Below are positions 7,434 through 15,399 of a stretch of 36,733 nt of DNA, piece by piece. A program made the translations under genes and the position numbers. The stretch is taken from the NCBI RefSeq assembly GCF_003344635.1, contig NZ_QPKK01000009.1, positions 1 through 36,733 of the forward strand, read 5' to 3'. The stretch comes from Desertihabitans aurantiacus (GTDB taxonomy: Bacteria > Actinomycetota > Actinomycetes > Propionibacteriales > Propionibacteriaceae). Below the pieces are notes generated by a model. The model saw only the letters and a program-made list of their open reading frames with translations. It was not told the DNA's origin and did not search any database. Position 1 is the stretch's first letter, and every line of letters starts with the position of its first letter.

Positions 7434-8576
7434 ATGGACGAGGCGCTGCTGCGTCGCCTCACCCCTGAGGTGATCGGGGTCCTCGTCCGCCGTGGAGCCG
7501 ACTTCGCGGCGGGCGAGGACGCCGTCCAGGACGCACTGGTCGAGGCGCTGCGGGTGTGGCCGGACGACCCGCCGCGCGACCCCAAGGGCTGGCTGGTCAC
7601 CGTGGCCTGGCGCCGCTTCCTCGACGCCACCCGGTCCGAGACCGCCCGCCGCCGGCGCGAGGACGTCCTCGAGGCCGAGCCGGCACCCGGACCCGCGGCG
7701 TCCGCCGACGACACCTTGCAGCTGTACTTCCTCTGCGCCCACCCCGCGCTGACCCCGTCGTCGGCGGTGGCGCTCACCCTGCGGGCGGTCGGCGGGCTGA
7801 CCACCCGCCAGATCGCCGAGGCGTACCTGGTGCCCGAGGCGACCATGGCCCAGCGCATCAGCCGGGCCAAGCGCACCGTCTCCGGCGTCCGCCTCGACCA
7901 GCCGGGTGACGTCGCCACCGTGCTGCGGGTGCTCTACCTGGTCTTCAACGAGGGCTACTCCGGCGACGTCGACCTGGCCGCCGAGGCGGTCCGGCTCACC
8001 CGCCAGCTCGCCACCGTCATCGACCACCCGGAGGTGTCCGGGCTGCTGGCGCTGATGCTGCTGCACTCCGCCCGACGGCCGTCCCGCACCGCCCCCGACG
8101 GCAGCCTCGTGCCGCTGGCCGAGCAGGACCGCAGCCGCTGGGACACCCGGCTGATCGCCGAGGGCGTCGAGGTGCTGCAGGCCGCCCTGGCCCGCGACCG
8201 GCTCGGGGAGTTCCAGGCCCAGGCCGCGATCGCCGCACTGCACGCCGACGCACCGACGGCCGAGGAGACCGACTGGGTGCAGATCGTGGAGTGGTACGAC
8301 GAGCTGCTCCGGCTCAGCGACAACCCGGTGGTCCGGCTCAACCGGACGGTCGCGGTCGGCCAGGCCGACGGGCCCCGGGCCGGGCTGGCCGCACTGGCCG
8401 AGGTCGACCCGGCGCTCCCCCGCCACACCGCCGCCGCGGCGTACCTGCACGAGCAGGACGGCGACCCGGTGACGGCGGCCCGGTTGTACGCCGAGGCGGC
8501 GCGGAAGGCGTCGAGCGCGGCCGAGCGGGACCACCTGACCCGGCAGGCGGCCCGGCTCAACGCCCGGGAGCGCTGA
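7434..8576 (+). CDS. ECF42-type RNA polymerase sigma factor with C-terminal TPR-like domain
   Basis: The 380-residue protein has a short sigma region 2 (EDAVQDALVEALRVWP; PKGWLVTVAWRRFLD). Region 4 has the recognition helix-turn-helix near residues 120-145 (LTTRQIAEAYLVPEATMAQR). A helical extension of about 200 residues follows, containing NEGYSGDVDL and repeats ending AAERDHLTRQAARLN. This long C-terminal domain and the DGPF neighbour define the ECF42 group. No anti-sigma gene is adjacent; activity in this group is thought to depend on the C-terminal extension. ATG at 7434 lacks a good ribosome site, so translation may be coupled to the upstream gene. It probably directs polymerase to its own promoter. 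Confidence 0.9.
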   Translation: MDEALLRRLTPEVIGVLVRRGADFAAGEDAVQDALVEALRVWPDDPPRDPKGWLVTVAWRRFLDATRSETARRRREDVLEAEPAPGPAASADDTLQLYFLCAHPALTPSSAVALTLRAVGGLTTRQIAEAYLVPEATMAQRISRAKRTVSGVRLDQPGDVATVLRVLYLVFNEGYSGDVDLAAEAVRLTRQLATVIDHPEVSGLLALMLLHSARRPSRTAPDGSLVPLAEQDRSRWDTRLIAEGVEVLQAALARDRLGEFQAQAAIAALHADAPTAEETDWVQIVEWYDELLRLSDNPVVRLNRTVAVGQADGPRAGLAALAEVDPALPRHTAAAAYLHEQDGDPVTAARLYAEAARKASSAAERDHLTRQAARLNARER

Positions 8577-8579
8577 GCC

Positions 8580-8627
8580 GGGCAGCCCCGGGAATCCGCT
8601 CCACGGTCGGCTGCTGCCCGCCCCGGG
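8580..8627 (+). terminator. possible hairpin after the sigma gene
   Basis: GGGCAGC at 8580-8586 pairs with GCTGCCC at 8613-8619, and a CCCCGGG repeat lies inside and after it. There is no T-run, so it could be an intrinsic-like actinobacterial terminator or chance GC pairing. Confidence 0.3.
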
Positions 8628-8730
8628 CCACCGTGGTGCCGCGGGAGGGCTGGGTGAGAGCGGCGACTGGTGCGCGAAATCCGTGCGCGCGCCGCGGCAC
8701 GCCGACGACCGACGCCGCAAGGATGGGGCC

Positions 8731-9831
8731 ATGAGCGCCTCCGACCCGGTCGTCACCGCCGTCGACCTGCACCGCCTGCCCACCCGCTACCCCCGCACCG
8801 TGGGCCGCAACGCCCGGCTCGGCAGCCACGGCAGCGGCGGTGAGTCGGCCGTCGCGGTGCTCCGCACCGACACCGGGCAGGTCGGCTGGGGGCTCACCGA
8901 GGGCGCCGGCGACCCGCGGTCGGTGGTCGGACGGCCGCTGTCGGAGCTGGTCGACCCGGCCACCGGCGTCCGCGACCTCGACCACGCCTGGCTCGACATC
9001 GCCCTGCACGACCTGCTCGGCGTCGTGCACGACCTGCCGGTGCACGCCCTGCTCGGCAGCCGCGGCGCGACCACCGTCGAGGTCTACGACGGCGCCATCT
9101 ACTTCGACGACCTCGACCCCGAGGACGCCCCCGTCGGTGCCGCGGTGGCGGTGCAGAACTGCCGGTCCGACGCCGAGCTGGGGCACCGCAGCTTCAAGCT
9201 CAAGATCGGCCGCGGCAACCGGTGGATGAGCCGGTCCGACGGCGACGAGCGGGACGTCCTCATCACCCGCTCGGTGCGCGAGGCGTTCCCCGACGCCAAG
9301 ATGCTGGTGGACGCCAACGACGGCTACGACCTGGACGGCTTCCGCCGCTACCTCGACCAGGTGGCCGACTGCGACCTGTACTGGGTGGAGGAGCCGTTCC
9401 TCGACGACCCCGACGACCTCGCCGCCCTGCGTCGCCACCTCGACGAGGTGAGCCCCAGCACCCGGATCGCGGAGGGTGAGACCTCCCCCGACGTGGACGC
9501 GCTGCTGCCGGTGGCCGCAGCCGGGCACATCGATGTGCTGCTGATGGACGTGATGTCCTTCGGCCTGACCCGGTGGCGGGCGCTGATGCCGGAGCTGGAG
9601 CGGATCGGCACCGTCGCCTCCCCGCACGCCTGGGGACGTCCGCTGAAGACGTTGTACGCCGCCCAGCTCGCCGCCGGCCTCGGCAACGTCGAGGTGGTCG
9701 AGGGCGTCCCCGGCACCACCGACCTGGTCGACGACACCGCCTACCAGTTCGCCGACGGCCACCTCACCGTCCCCGACCGCCCCGGCTTCGGCCTCCCCGT
9801 CCCCCAGCTCCAGCGCACCCCAGCGTCCTGA
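8731..9831 (+). CDS. enolase-superfamily (mandelate racemase/muconate lactonising) protein
   Basis: The 366-residue protein has an N-terminal capping domain and a C-terminal barrel. The KxK motif FKLKIGRG supplies Lys156 and Lys158. Metal ligands are Asp194 in LVDAND, Glu220 in WVEEPF and probably Glu248 or Glu250 in AEGE. His299 in SPHAWG is the candidate acid/base at the end of strand 7. This set fits acid-sugar dehydratases or racemases that abstract the proton next to a carboxylate. The substrate is unknown. No neighbour is clearly in the same pathway, though an epimerase resembling uronate dehydrogenases lies downstream at 10950. The stop codon lies inside a REP-like hairpin (9823-9847), so the last two residues come from the repeat. 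Confidence 0.88.
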   Translation: MSASDPVVTAVDLHRLPTRYPRTVGRNARLGSHGSGGESAVAVLRTDTGQVGWGLTEGAGDPRSVVGRPLSELVDPATGVRDLDHAWLDIALHDLLGVVHDLPVHALLGSRGATTVEVYDGAIYFDDLDPEDAPVGAAVAVQNCRSDAELGHRSFKLKIGRGNRWMSRSDGDERDVLITRSVREAFPDAKMLVDANDGYDLDGFRRYLDQVADCDLYWVEEPFLDDPDDLAALRRHLDEVSPSTRIAEGETSPDVDALLPVAAAGHIDVLLMDVMSFGLTRWRALMPELERIGTVASPHAWGRPLKTLYAAQLAAGLGNVEVVEGVPGTTDLVDDTAYQFADGHLTVPDRPGFGLPVPQLQRTPAS

Positions 9832-9847
9832 GCCTGTCGAAGGACGC
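9823..9847 (-). repeat. REP-like hairpin, copy 1
   Basis: GCGTCCT at 9823-9829 and AGGACGC at 9841-9847 are complementary arms around the core shared by all copies (minus-strand reading TTCGACAGGCTCAG). The TGA of the enolase-superfamily gene lies inside the repeat. Confidence 0.85.
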
Positions 9848-9854
9848 CAAGCCC

Positions 9855-9884
9855 GGCGTCCTGAGCCTGTCGAAGACCGACGCC
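9855..9884 (-). repeat. REP-like element, copy 2
   Basis: The same CTGAGCCTGTCGAAG core recurs 31 nt after copy 1, with outer arms GGCGTC (9855-9860) and GACGCC (9879-9884). The inner arm is imperfect, suggesting a decayed duplicate. The stretch from 9885 to 10017 holds nothing else I recognise. Confidence 0.8.
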
Positions 9885-10017
9885 CCACACCCGACCACCC
9901 GACCCGTCCCCCAGCGTCCGGCGCGGATCTCGGTGCCCTGGCGGCTGATCCTGCGCGGCACCACCTGAGCACCCCGCCCGCCCGCTGCTGACCGTCCGGG
10001 CTGCTTCACTGGAGCCG

Positions 10018-10554
10018 GTGAGCACCCCCGAGCCCGACACCGACCGGCCGCTGCCCGATTCGCTGGAGACCTACCTGCGGGTGTGGTGCGCCGACCTCAT
10101 GGTGGGGATGGGTCCGCGGGAGCGCCAGCACCTCGTGCAGGCGGTGCACGACGTCTACCGCGGCGGGCCCTGGCCGTCCCGGTTGATGGTGCAGCGGCAG
10201 GCCGAGCTGCTGTCGGGACGGATCGCCCTCGCCCAGCTCCGCGACGACGCGATCACCCGGCACCACCGGCTGACCGACGACCTGCTGCTGCTCAGCGTCC
10301 CGGCCGAGCACCCGGGCGCGGTGGACCGGCTGAGCCGTCGACCCGCTGATCGGGCACTGCTCGACGGCGTCGACCTGGCGCACCGGCAGGGCCACCTCGA
10401 CGACGCCGAGCTGCGCACCGTGCTGGAGGGGGCGGCCGCCCGCACGCCGCTGCCCGACCCGGTGCCCGCCCCGCCGGAGTTCCCCGACCTGCCACCGGAC
10501 CACCCCGAGTCCTGGGCGCGGTGGCAGGACCGCGACCCCGACGCGCCGCGCTGA
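10018..10554 (+). CDS. hypothetical protein
   Basis: The 178-residue protein is not one I recognise. GTG at 10018 follows GGAG at a fair distance. Codon use is strongly G/C at third positions, supporting a real gene. Residues of about 15-130 look helical and soluble (SLETYLRVWCADLMVGMG, RHHRLTDDLLLLSVP). The C terminus is Pro/Asp-rich (LPDPVPAPPEFPDLPPD). There is no signal peptide or membrane segment. It stands alone between a REP element pair and the 395-bp repeat-bearing gap. No function is proposed. Confidence 0.65.
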   Translation: MSTPEPDTDRPLPDSLETYLRVWCADLMVGMGPRERQHLVQAVHDVYRGGPWPSRLMVQRQAELLSGRIALAQLRDDAITRHHRLTDDLLLLSVPAEHPGAVDRLSRRPADRALLDGVDLAHRQGHLDDAELRTVLEGAAARTPLPDPVPAPPEFPDLPPDHPESWARWQDRDPDAPR

Positions 10555-10577
10555 CCGCCCTCACCCCGCCCGGGCGC

Positions 10578-10636
10578 ACCGGTCTGGTCAACTCGTCGCT
10601 GCCGAGCCCGCAAGCCGACGTTCCGGCCACACCCGC
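10578..10636. repeat. two-tier inverted repeat, degenerate copy A
   Basis: This matches the architecture of the two better copies at 10712 and 10808: outer right arm CCACACCCGC (10627-10636), a 6-nt bulge, then inner CGACG (10616-10620) facing CGTCG at 10594-10598. The outer left arm at 10578-10587 pairs at only 7 of 10 positions. It opens the gene-free stretch 10555-10949. Confidence 0.5.
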
Positions 10637-10711
10637 AGTCGGACCGGCGCCTAGCCTGCCGTGCTGGCGTGGCATTGAGTACAAGGAATACCGCACCCAC
10701 GCACGTCCGAG

Positions 10712-10774
10712 CCGCGACTGTGGACGAACCGTCGGTCTGACCAGGTAAAGACGACGCTTCAGCCACACTCGCGG
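10712..10774. repeat. two-tier inverted repeat, copy B
   Basis: CCGCGACTGTGG (10712-10723) pairs with CCACACTCGCGG (10763-10774) at 11 of 12 positions. Inside, after 6 nt on each side, CGTCG (10730-10734) pairs with CGACG (10752-10756), leaving a 17-nt loop. Confidence 0.8.
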
Positions 10775-10807
10775 CGGATCACGCTGCACCGCGTGGACGT
10801 CGCGGCG

Positions 10808-10867
10808 GCGAGTGTGGACGGACCGTCGGACGCCGGCAGCCCGAGCCGACGATTCAGCCACACTCGC
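10808..10867. repeat. two-tier inverted repeat, copy C
   Basis: GCGAGTGTGG (10808-10817) pairs perfectly with CCACACTCGC (10858-10867). After 6 nt on each side, CGTCGG (10824-10829) pairs with CCGACG (10846-10851), with a 16-nt loop. The design is the same as copy B, including the right-hand bulge ending TTCAG. Confidence 0.85.
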
Positions 10868-10949
10868 GGATCCCGGGTGGGCGGGCAGCGGGCCGAGGAC
10901 GGGCGGGGTGGCCGGAGCGGGGGCAGGACGGACGCCTAGGGTCGCGACC

Positions 10950-11777
10950 ATGACCGAGACCCGACGCCGTGTCCTGCTGACCGGGGCCACCGGCTACATC
11001 GCCGGGCAGCTGCTGCCGGCCTTCCGCGAGCGCTACGACCTCACCCTGGTGGACGTCCGCCGCACCGACCGGGACGGCCACGAGCTGCCCGACGTCGAGG
11101 TGGTGGACGCGCTCGACGACCCGGAGGGACGCTTCGACGCGCTCTGCCAGGGGATCGACACCGTGGTGCACTGCGGGCACCTCAAGCCGGAGACGCCGTC
11201 GTACGCGGCCGAGCGGCGCAACGTCGAGCTCACCGCACGCGTGTACGAGGCGGCACAGGCGGCGGGTGTGCGGCGGGTGGTGGTGACGAGCACCAACCAG
11301 GCCAGCAAGTGGTACGAGCGGCCGTGGCGGGAGGGGCTGGTCGACCGGGTCGGGCCGGAGGACTACCCGCGTCCCGACTCCTGGTACGGCTGGGCCAAGG
11401 TGGCGTACGAGTCGATGGGCTTCCTGTACGCGACCGGGCAGATCGGTCCGGCGCTGCCCAACGTGCAGATCCGCATCGTCGCCCCGCGACCGATCCGCGC
11501 CGCCGACTTCATCGACCGGCCCGTCGCGGACTTCCACCGCGACCTCGCCGGCTACGTGAGCCCGCGCGACCTGCAGCAGCTCTACGTCCGCTCGATCGAG
11601 GCCGCCTCGGTGGACGACGAGCACGGGGTGCCGTTCCAGATCTTCTACGGCGTCTCGGCCAACGCGCGCACCTTCTGGAGCACCGCCAACGCCCGGCGGG
11701 TCGTCGGCTACGCCCCGCAGGACGACTCCGAGCGCGAGTTCGCCGACGAGATCGCGCAGCGGCTCACCGGCCGCTGA
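10950..11777 (+). CDS. NAD-dependent epimerase/dehydratase (short-chain, uronate-dehydrogenase-like)
   Basis: The 275-residue extended short-chain dehydrogenase has the nucleotide-binding motif TGATGYIA at 11-18. A TSTNQAS strand follows, then the active-site pair Tyr146/Lys150 in YGWAK. The C-terminal region has RDLQQLYVRSIEA and ANARTFWST. The short length and the TSTNQAS stretch resemble uronate dehydrogenases, which oxidise glucuronate or galacturonate to the aldaro-lactone, but nucleotide-sugar epimerases share most of these features. The start is ATG at 10950. It is a single gene, convergent with the ABC permease operon. Confidence 0.82.
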   Translation: MTETRRRVLLTGATGYIAGQLLPAFRERYDLTLVDVRRTDRDGHELPDVEVVDALDDPEGRFDALCQGIDTVVHCGHLKPETPSYAAERRNVELTARVYEAAQAAGVRRVVVTSTNQASKWYERPWREGLVDRVGPEDYPRPDSWYGWAKVAYESMGFLYATGQIGPALPNVQIRIVAPRPIRAADFIDRPVADFHRDLAGYVSPRDLQQLYVRSIEAASVDDEHGVPFQIFYGVSANARTFWSTANARRVVGYAPQDDSEREFADEIAQRLTGR

Positions 11778-11798
11778 CCCGGGCTCCCGGCTGGCGGC

Positions 11799-11843
11799 CG
11801 ACCGTCCGCGGTCGCACCCGGCCGAGGCCGACGCCCTGTCGGC
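11799..11843. terminator. paired hairpins between convergent genes
   Basis: CGACCG-TCCG-CGGTCG (11799-11814) and GCCGAC-GCCCT-GTCGGC (11827-11843) are two perfect 6-bp stems in the 76-nt gap between the epimerase and permease stops. They probably act as terminators in both directions. Confidence 0.5.
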
Positions 11844-11853
11844 GACGCGGTCG

Positions 11854-12789
11854 TCAGCCCTTGACGCCGGTCAGGGTGATGCCCTCGATGAACGTGCGCT
11901 GGGCGAAGAAGAACAGCACGACGATGGGCACCACGGCCAGGGTGCTGACGGCCATCAGCGGGCCGAACTCGGTGCTGTACTCGCCGCGGAAGAAGTTCAG
12001 CCCCAGCGAGACCGTGTACAGCCGGGCGTCGGAGAGGTAGATCAGCGGCCCGAGGAAGTCGTTCCAGGACGCGAGGAACTGGAACAGCCCGACCGCGACC
12101 AGGGCGGGTTTGATCAGCGGGAGCGTGACCCGGGTGAAGATCTGCCACTCGTTGGCCCCGTCGATCCGGGCGCTCTCGGACAGCTCCTTGGGCAGCGACA
12201 TCAGGAACTGGCGCAGCAGGAAGATGTAGATCGGCACCCCGAGGAACTGCGGCAGGATCAGGGGCAGCCAGGTGTTGGTCAGACCCACTGCCCGCCAGAT
12301 CTCGAAGACGGGCAGCATGGTCACGTAGAACGGGACCATGGTCGTGGCCAGGATGACCACGAACAACGCGGTGCGGCCCCGCCACTCGATGCGGGCCAGG
12401 CCGTAGCCGACCATCGCCGAGGACGCCACCGCGCCCACCATCGAGAAGATGCAGATCACCGCGGTGTTGAAGAAGTAGCGGGCCAGCGGGAACAGCTGGG
12501 CGGCCTGGGTGAAGTTGTCGAACGTGATCTGGTCGGGGAACCAGACCGTGGGCGAGGCGTTGAGGTCGGCAGCGGTCTTGAAGGCGCCGGTGACCATCCA
12601 GACCAGCGGGATGAGGAAGATCACCGACAGCCCGATCAGCGTCGCGTGCTTGGCCAGTGCGGTGAGCAGCCAGGTCCAGCGCCGTTGCCGTCGTGGAGTG
12701 CCCACGACGCGGCCGTCAGCCGTCCGACGGTCGGTGCGCCCGGGTGGCTCGACGGTGGCGCCGGCGGCAGTGCGGGGGACGATCGACAT
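11854..12789 (-). CDS. carbohydrate ABC transporter permease (MalG type)
   Basis: The 311-residue inner-membrane protein has six predicted membrane segments (first LIGLSVIFLIPLVWMVTGAF). The EAA loop that docks the ATPase reads ELSESARIDGANEWQIF followed by TLPLIKP. The C-terminal SWNDFLGPLIYL and a tail ending GITLTGVKG are typical of MalG-like partners. GGAGG precedes the ATG, which follows the upstream permease stop by 1 nt. It forms the transporter with the genes at 12791 and 13783. No ATPase gene is present, so a shared MsmK/MsiK-like ATPase encoded elsewhere is expected. Confidence 0.95.
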   Translation of the reverse strand: MSIVPRTAAGATVEPPGRTDRRTADGRVVGTPRRQRRWTWLLTALAKHATLIGLSVIFLIPLVWMVTGAFKTAADLNASPTVWFPDQITFDNFTQAAQLFPLARYFFNTAVICIFSMVGAVASSAMVGYGLARIEWRGRTALFVVILATTMVPFYVTMLPVFEIWRAVGLTNTWLPLILPQFLGVPIYIFLLRQFLMSLPKELSESARIDGANEWQIFTRVTLPLIKPALVAVGLFQFLASWNDFLGPLIYLSDARLYTVSLGLNFFRGEYSTEFGPLMAVSTLAVVPIVVLFFFAQRTFIEGITLTGVKG

Positions 12790-12790
12790 C

Positions 12791-13786
12791 TCAGCTGCCT
12801 CCGTAGTAGACCCGGCGGCCGACGGTGCGGAACACCACCACGGCGGTCAGCGCGGCGAGCAGGAACAGGACCCAGGCCATCGCGGTGGCGTAGCCGGTCC
12901 TGAAGAACTCGAACAGGTTCTGGTAGAGGTACAGCCCCGCCACCATCGTCGAGCCGGCCGGCTCGCCCTGCCCGCTGGTGAGGACGAACACCTCGGTGAA
13001 GTACTGGAACCCGGCGATGAGACCCGTCACCAGCGCGAAGAGCAGGTGCGGGGACATGAACGGCAGCGTGACGTGGCGGAAGCGGGAGAACACTCCTGCG
13101 CCGTCCAGCTTCGCCGACTCGTAGAGCTGGGCGGGGACGTCCTGCACCCCGGCCAGCAGGATCACCATCAGCCCGCCCACACCCCAGATCGCGATGATGA
13201 TCAGGGCGGGCTTGGCCCAGGCCGGGTCGGCCAGCCAGGACGGCCCCTGGATCCCCACCGCGCCCAGCAGCGAGTTGAGGATGCCGTACTGGGGGTCGAA
13301 CACGTAGCTCCACACCACCGCGGTGGCGACCAGCGGCACGATGGAGGGGACGAAGAAGATGACGCGGTAGACCGAGCGGCCGCGGACGTCCAGGTTGAGC
13401 AGCAGGGCCAGCGCCAGCGCGACCAGGATGCTCAGCGGCAGCGACCAGACGAGGATGAACACGGTGTTGCCCAGCGACCGCCAGAAGGTGTCGTCGCCCA
13501 GCAGGTCGGAGTAGTTGCTCAGACCGATGAAGTCACCGCTGGTCATCATGGTCGCGGAGGTGAAGCTGGCCTGCAGTGAGCGCAGCACCGGGTAGACGGT
13601 GAGCAGCAGCAGCCCGACGATCGCCGGGGAGCAGAAGATCAGGCCCCAGCGCTGGTTGTCGCGCTGCATCCGGCTCATCCGGCGCCGACCTCTGCCGGCC
13701 GTCGTGCCGGCGCCGGTGGACGACTCCGCTGGCGGGCGGGACGCGTCCGCGCCGACGGGGTCCCTGCTCGTGGTGCTGGTGCTCAC
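12791..13786 (-). CDS. carbohydrate ABC transporter permease (MalF type)
   Basis: The 331-residue membrane protein has a basic, hydrophilic N terminus of about 45 residues. Membrane segments start with WGLIFCSPAIVGLLLLTVYP, and the EAA motif is QLYESAKLDGAGVFSRF followed by TLPFMSP. It has the usual MalF-type partner arrangement. GTG at 13786 overlaps the binding-protein stop by 4 nt (GTGA), so translation is coupled. The cargo is probably a rhamnose-containing oligosaccharide, inferred from the GH78 gene sharing a promoter motif. Confidence 0.95.
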   Translation of the reverse strand: MSTSTTSRDPVGADASRPPAESSTGAGTTAGRGRRRMSRMQRDNQRWGLIFCSPAIVGLLLLTVYPVLRSLQASFTSATMMTSGDFIGLSNYSDLLGDDTFWRSLGNTVFILVWSLPLSILVALALALLLNLDVRGRSVYRVIFFVPSIVPLVATAVVWSYVFDPQYGILNSLLGAVGIQGPSWLADPAWAKPALIIIAIWGVGGLMVILLAGVQDVPAQLYESAKLDGAGVFSRFRHVTLPFMSPHLLFALVTGLIAGFQYFTEVFVLTSGQGEPAGSTMVAGLYLYQNLFEFFRTGYATAMAWVLFLLAALTAVVVFRTVGRRVYYGGS

Positions 13787-15189
13787 CCCATCTCACCCAC
13801 TCGGTCGAAGCGTTCGGCCTCACGGGTGGTGAGGGCCTTGACCTCCTGCATCGCCGCGTCCGGGGCGACCTGGCCGTAGATGGCTCGCTGGACCTTCTCC
13901 TCCAGCTGCTGGCTGTAGAAGCTGTTGACGGTGATCAACGGCCGCGTGTTCTTCATGTCGACGAGGTTCCGGTGGTAGATCCCGGCGTTCTCGTCGCTGC
14001 GGATGGTCTCGTTGACCGCCGCCTTGGCGTAGCCGACCGGGAAGCCGATGTTCTCCCACTGGGTCCGGGTGCCCTCGTCGCTGACGGCCAGCCACTTGAT
14101 GAACTCCCAGGCGGCGTCGGGCTGGCTGGCCGAGCGGGGCACGAAAGCCGACCACCCGCCCAGCCAGGCCCCCTGACCGGGTGCCGTGGCAGGCGCCTGG
14201 TAGGGCAGCAGGGTGGCCCCGATCTCCAGCTCGGGGTGGAGCTGCCGGATCTCCAGGAGGTTGGCACTCACCAGGCAGGACATGCCCAGGTTCCCGGTCG
14301 AGAACGGGTGCGACGTGAGCGACGGCGGCGCGATCGAGACCGCGTCGGCGCCGCCGACGCGGGCCGCCGACGCGGCCATCCACTCCAACGCGGCCACGAC
14401 GGGCTCGTCGTCGGGGGTGACCAGGTTGGTGCCCTCCTGCCAGAACTCGCCCCCGAAGGCGTATCCCCAGGTGAGCATCGAGTTGGCTGCGCCGTACTGG
14501 TCCCACGGGATGATCCCGATCCTGGTGGCCCGACCCCGCTCCACCCGGTCGATCTCCTTCGCGCAGGCATCGATCTCCTCGATGGTCGCCGGCGGCTTCT
14601 CCGGGTCCAGCCCGCACTCCTCGAACAGGCCCTTGTTCCAGAAGAAGGGGAAGTTGGGGTCGGCATCCCACTGCAGCGACCAGACCCGGTCCTCGTAGGC
14701 CATGCTGGCGGCGCACGGGGCGTAGAAGTCCTCGAGCCGGAGCCCGTCGCGCTCGAAGTACGGTGTCAGGTCGGTCATGATCTGCAGCCGGGTCCAGGCC
14801 GGGGTGACGGCGGCGTCGCAGAAGGCGACGTCAGGAGCCTGGCCGCCGGCGATGGCGGTCAGCAGCTTCTGCGGCACGGTGTCGCCGGCGCCCACCGCGG
14901 GGGCGAAGGTCACCCGCACGCCGATGTCGTCCTGGGCCGCCTCGAACGCGGCCGCGCACTGCACGATCCCCGATCCGACGTCGGCGCCGAAGTTGTTGTA
15001 CACCTCGATCTCGGTGCGCCGGCCGGCCGCCGGCTCCTTGTTCGGCTGCATCGCGACGGCATCGCGACCCGAGGGCACCACGGTGCAGCCGGCACCCAGC
15101 CCGGCCAGCGCCACGGCTCCGGCCCCGAGCGCCGCACGGCGGGAGATCCCGCCGCTCGGCACTGCTCCCCACCTACGCGTCCTCGACAT
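13783..15189 (-). CDS. sugar ABC transporter substrate-binding lipoprotein
   Basis: The 468-residue protein starts at ATG 15189, preceded by AGGAAGG; longer in-frame starts lack a ribosome site. The N terminus has a twin-arginine SRRAALG (residues 16-22), a hydrophobic stretch and a lipobox-like GLGAGC ending at Cys35, so it is a likely Tat-exported lipoprotein anchored on the outer face of the membrane. The mature part is a cluster-B type binding protein (PQKLLTAIAGGQAPDVAF; WLGGWSAFVPRSASQPDAAW). It captures an oligosaccharide for the two permeases encoded downstream. A putative AraC site lies upstream at 15332-15356. Confidence 0.95.
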   Translation of the reverse strand: MSRTRRWGAVPSGGISRRAALGAGAVALAGLGAGCTVVPSGRDAVAMQPNKEPAAGRRTEIEVYNNFGADVGSGIVQCAAAFEAAQDDIGVRVTFAPAVGAGDTVPQKLLTAIAGGQAPDVAFCDAAVTPAWTRLQIMTDLTPYFERDGLRLEDFYAPCAASMAYEDRVWSLQWDADPNFPFFWNKGLFEECGLDPEKPPATIEEIDACAKEIDRVERGRATRIGIIPWDQYGAANSMLTWGYAFGGEFWQEGTNLVTPDDEPVVAALEWMAASAARVGGADAVSIAPPSLTSHPFSTGNLGMSCLVSANLLEIRQLHPELEIGATLLPYQAPATAPGQGAWLGGWSAFVPRSASQPDAAWEFIKWLAVSDEGTRTQWENIGFPVGYAKAAVNETIRSDENAGIYHRNLVDMKNTRPLITVNSFYSQQLEEKVQRAIYGQVAPDAAMQEVKALTTREAERFDRVGEMG

Positions 15190-15331
15190 CGGCGCCTTCC
15201 TGTGAGCCACGACCACGGTGTCGCGCCTGTCCAGCGACGGCCAGCCGGGTCGGTCCAGCGGGGGCGTCAGCCGCAACGGCGATGCGGTCCAGGATTGCGG
15301 ACGGGCTCGCGGGCCGGTCATCGACGAACGT

Positions 15332-15356
15332 GCTCAAGTCTTTCGAGATCCTGCTG
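15332..15356 (-). promoter_or_regulatory. AraC-type activator site upstream of the transporter operon
   Basis: The minus strand reads CAGCAGGATCT then CGAAAGAC then TTGAGC. It is identical at 21 of 25 positions to the site at 16212-16236. It contains a direct repeat (AGGATCTCGA, AAGACTTGA), the usual form of AraC/XylS sites. It lies about 140 nt before the binding-protein start, oriented toward it. Confidence 0.72.
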
Positions 15357-15399
15357 CACGGGAGGCCGACCGGAGGCTCCCCGAGCCGGTCGGCGTCGG

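Noticed and set aside
15190-15321. 44-residue N-terminal extension of the sugar-binding protein
   Set aside because: It would bury the Tat/lipobox signal inside the protein; ATG 15189 has a good ribosome site.
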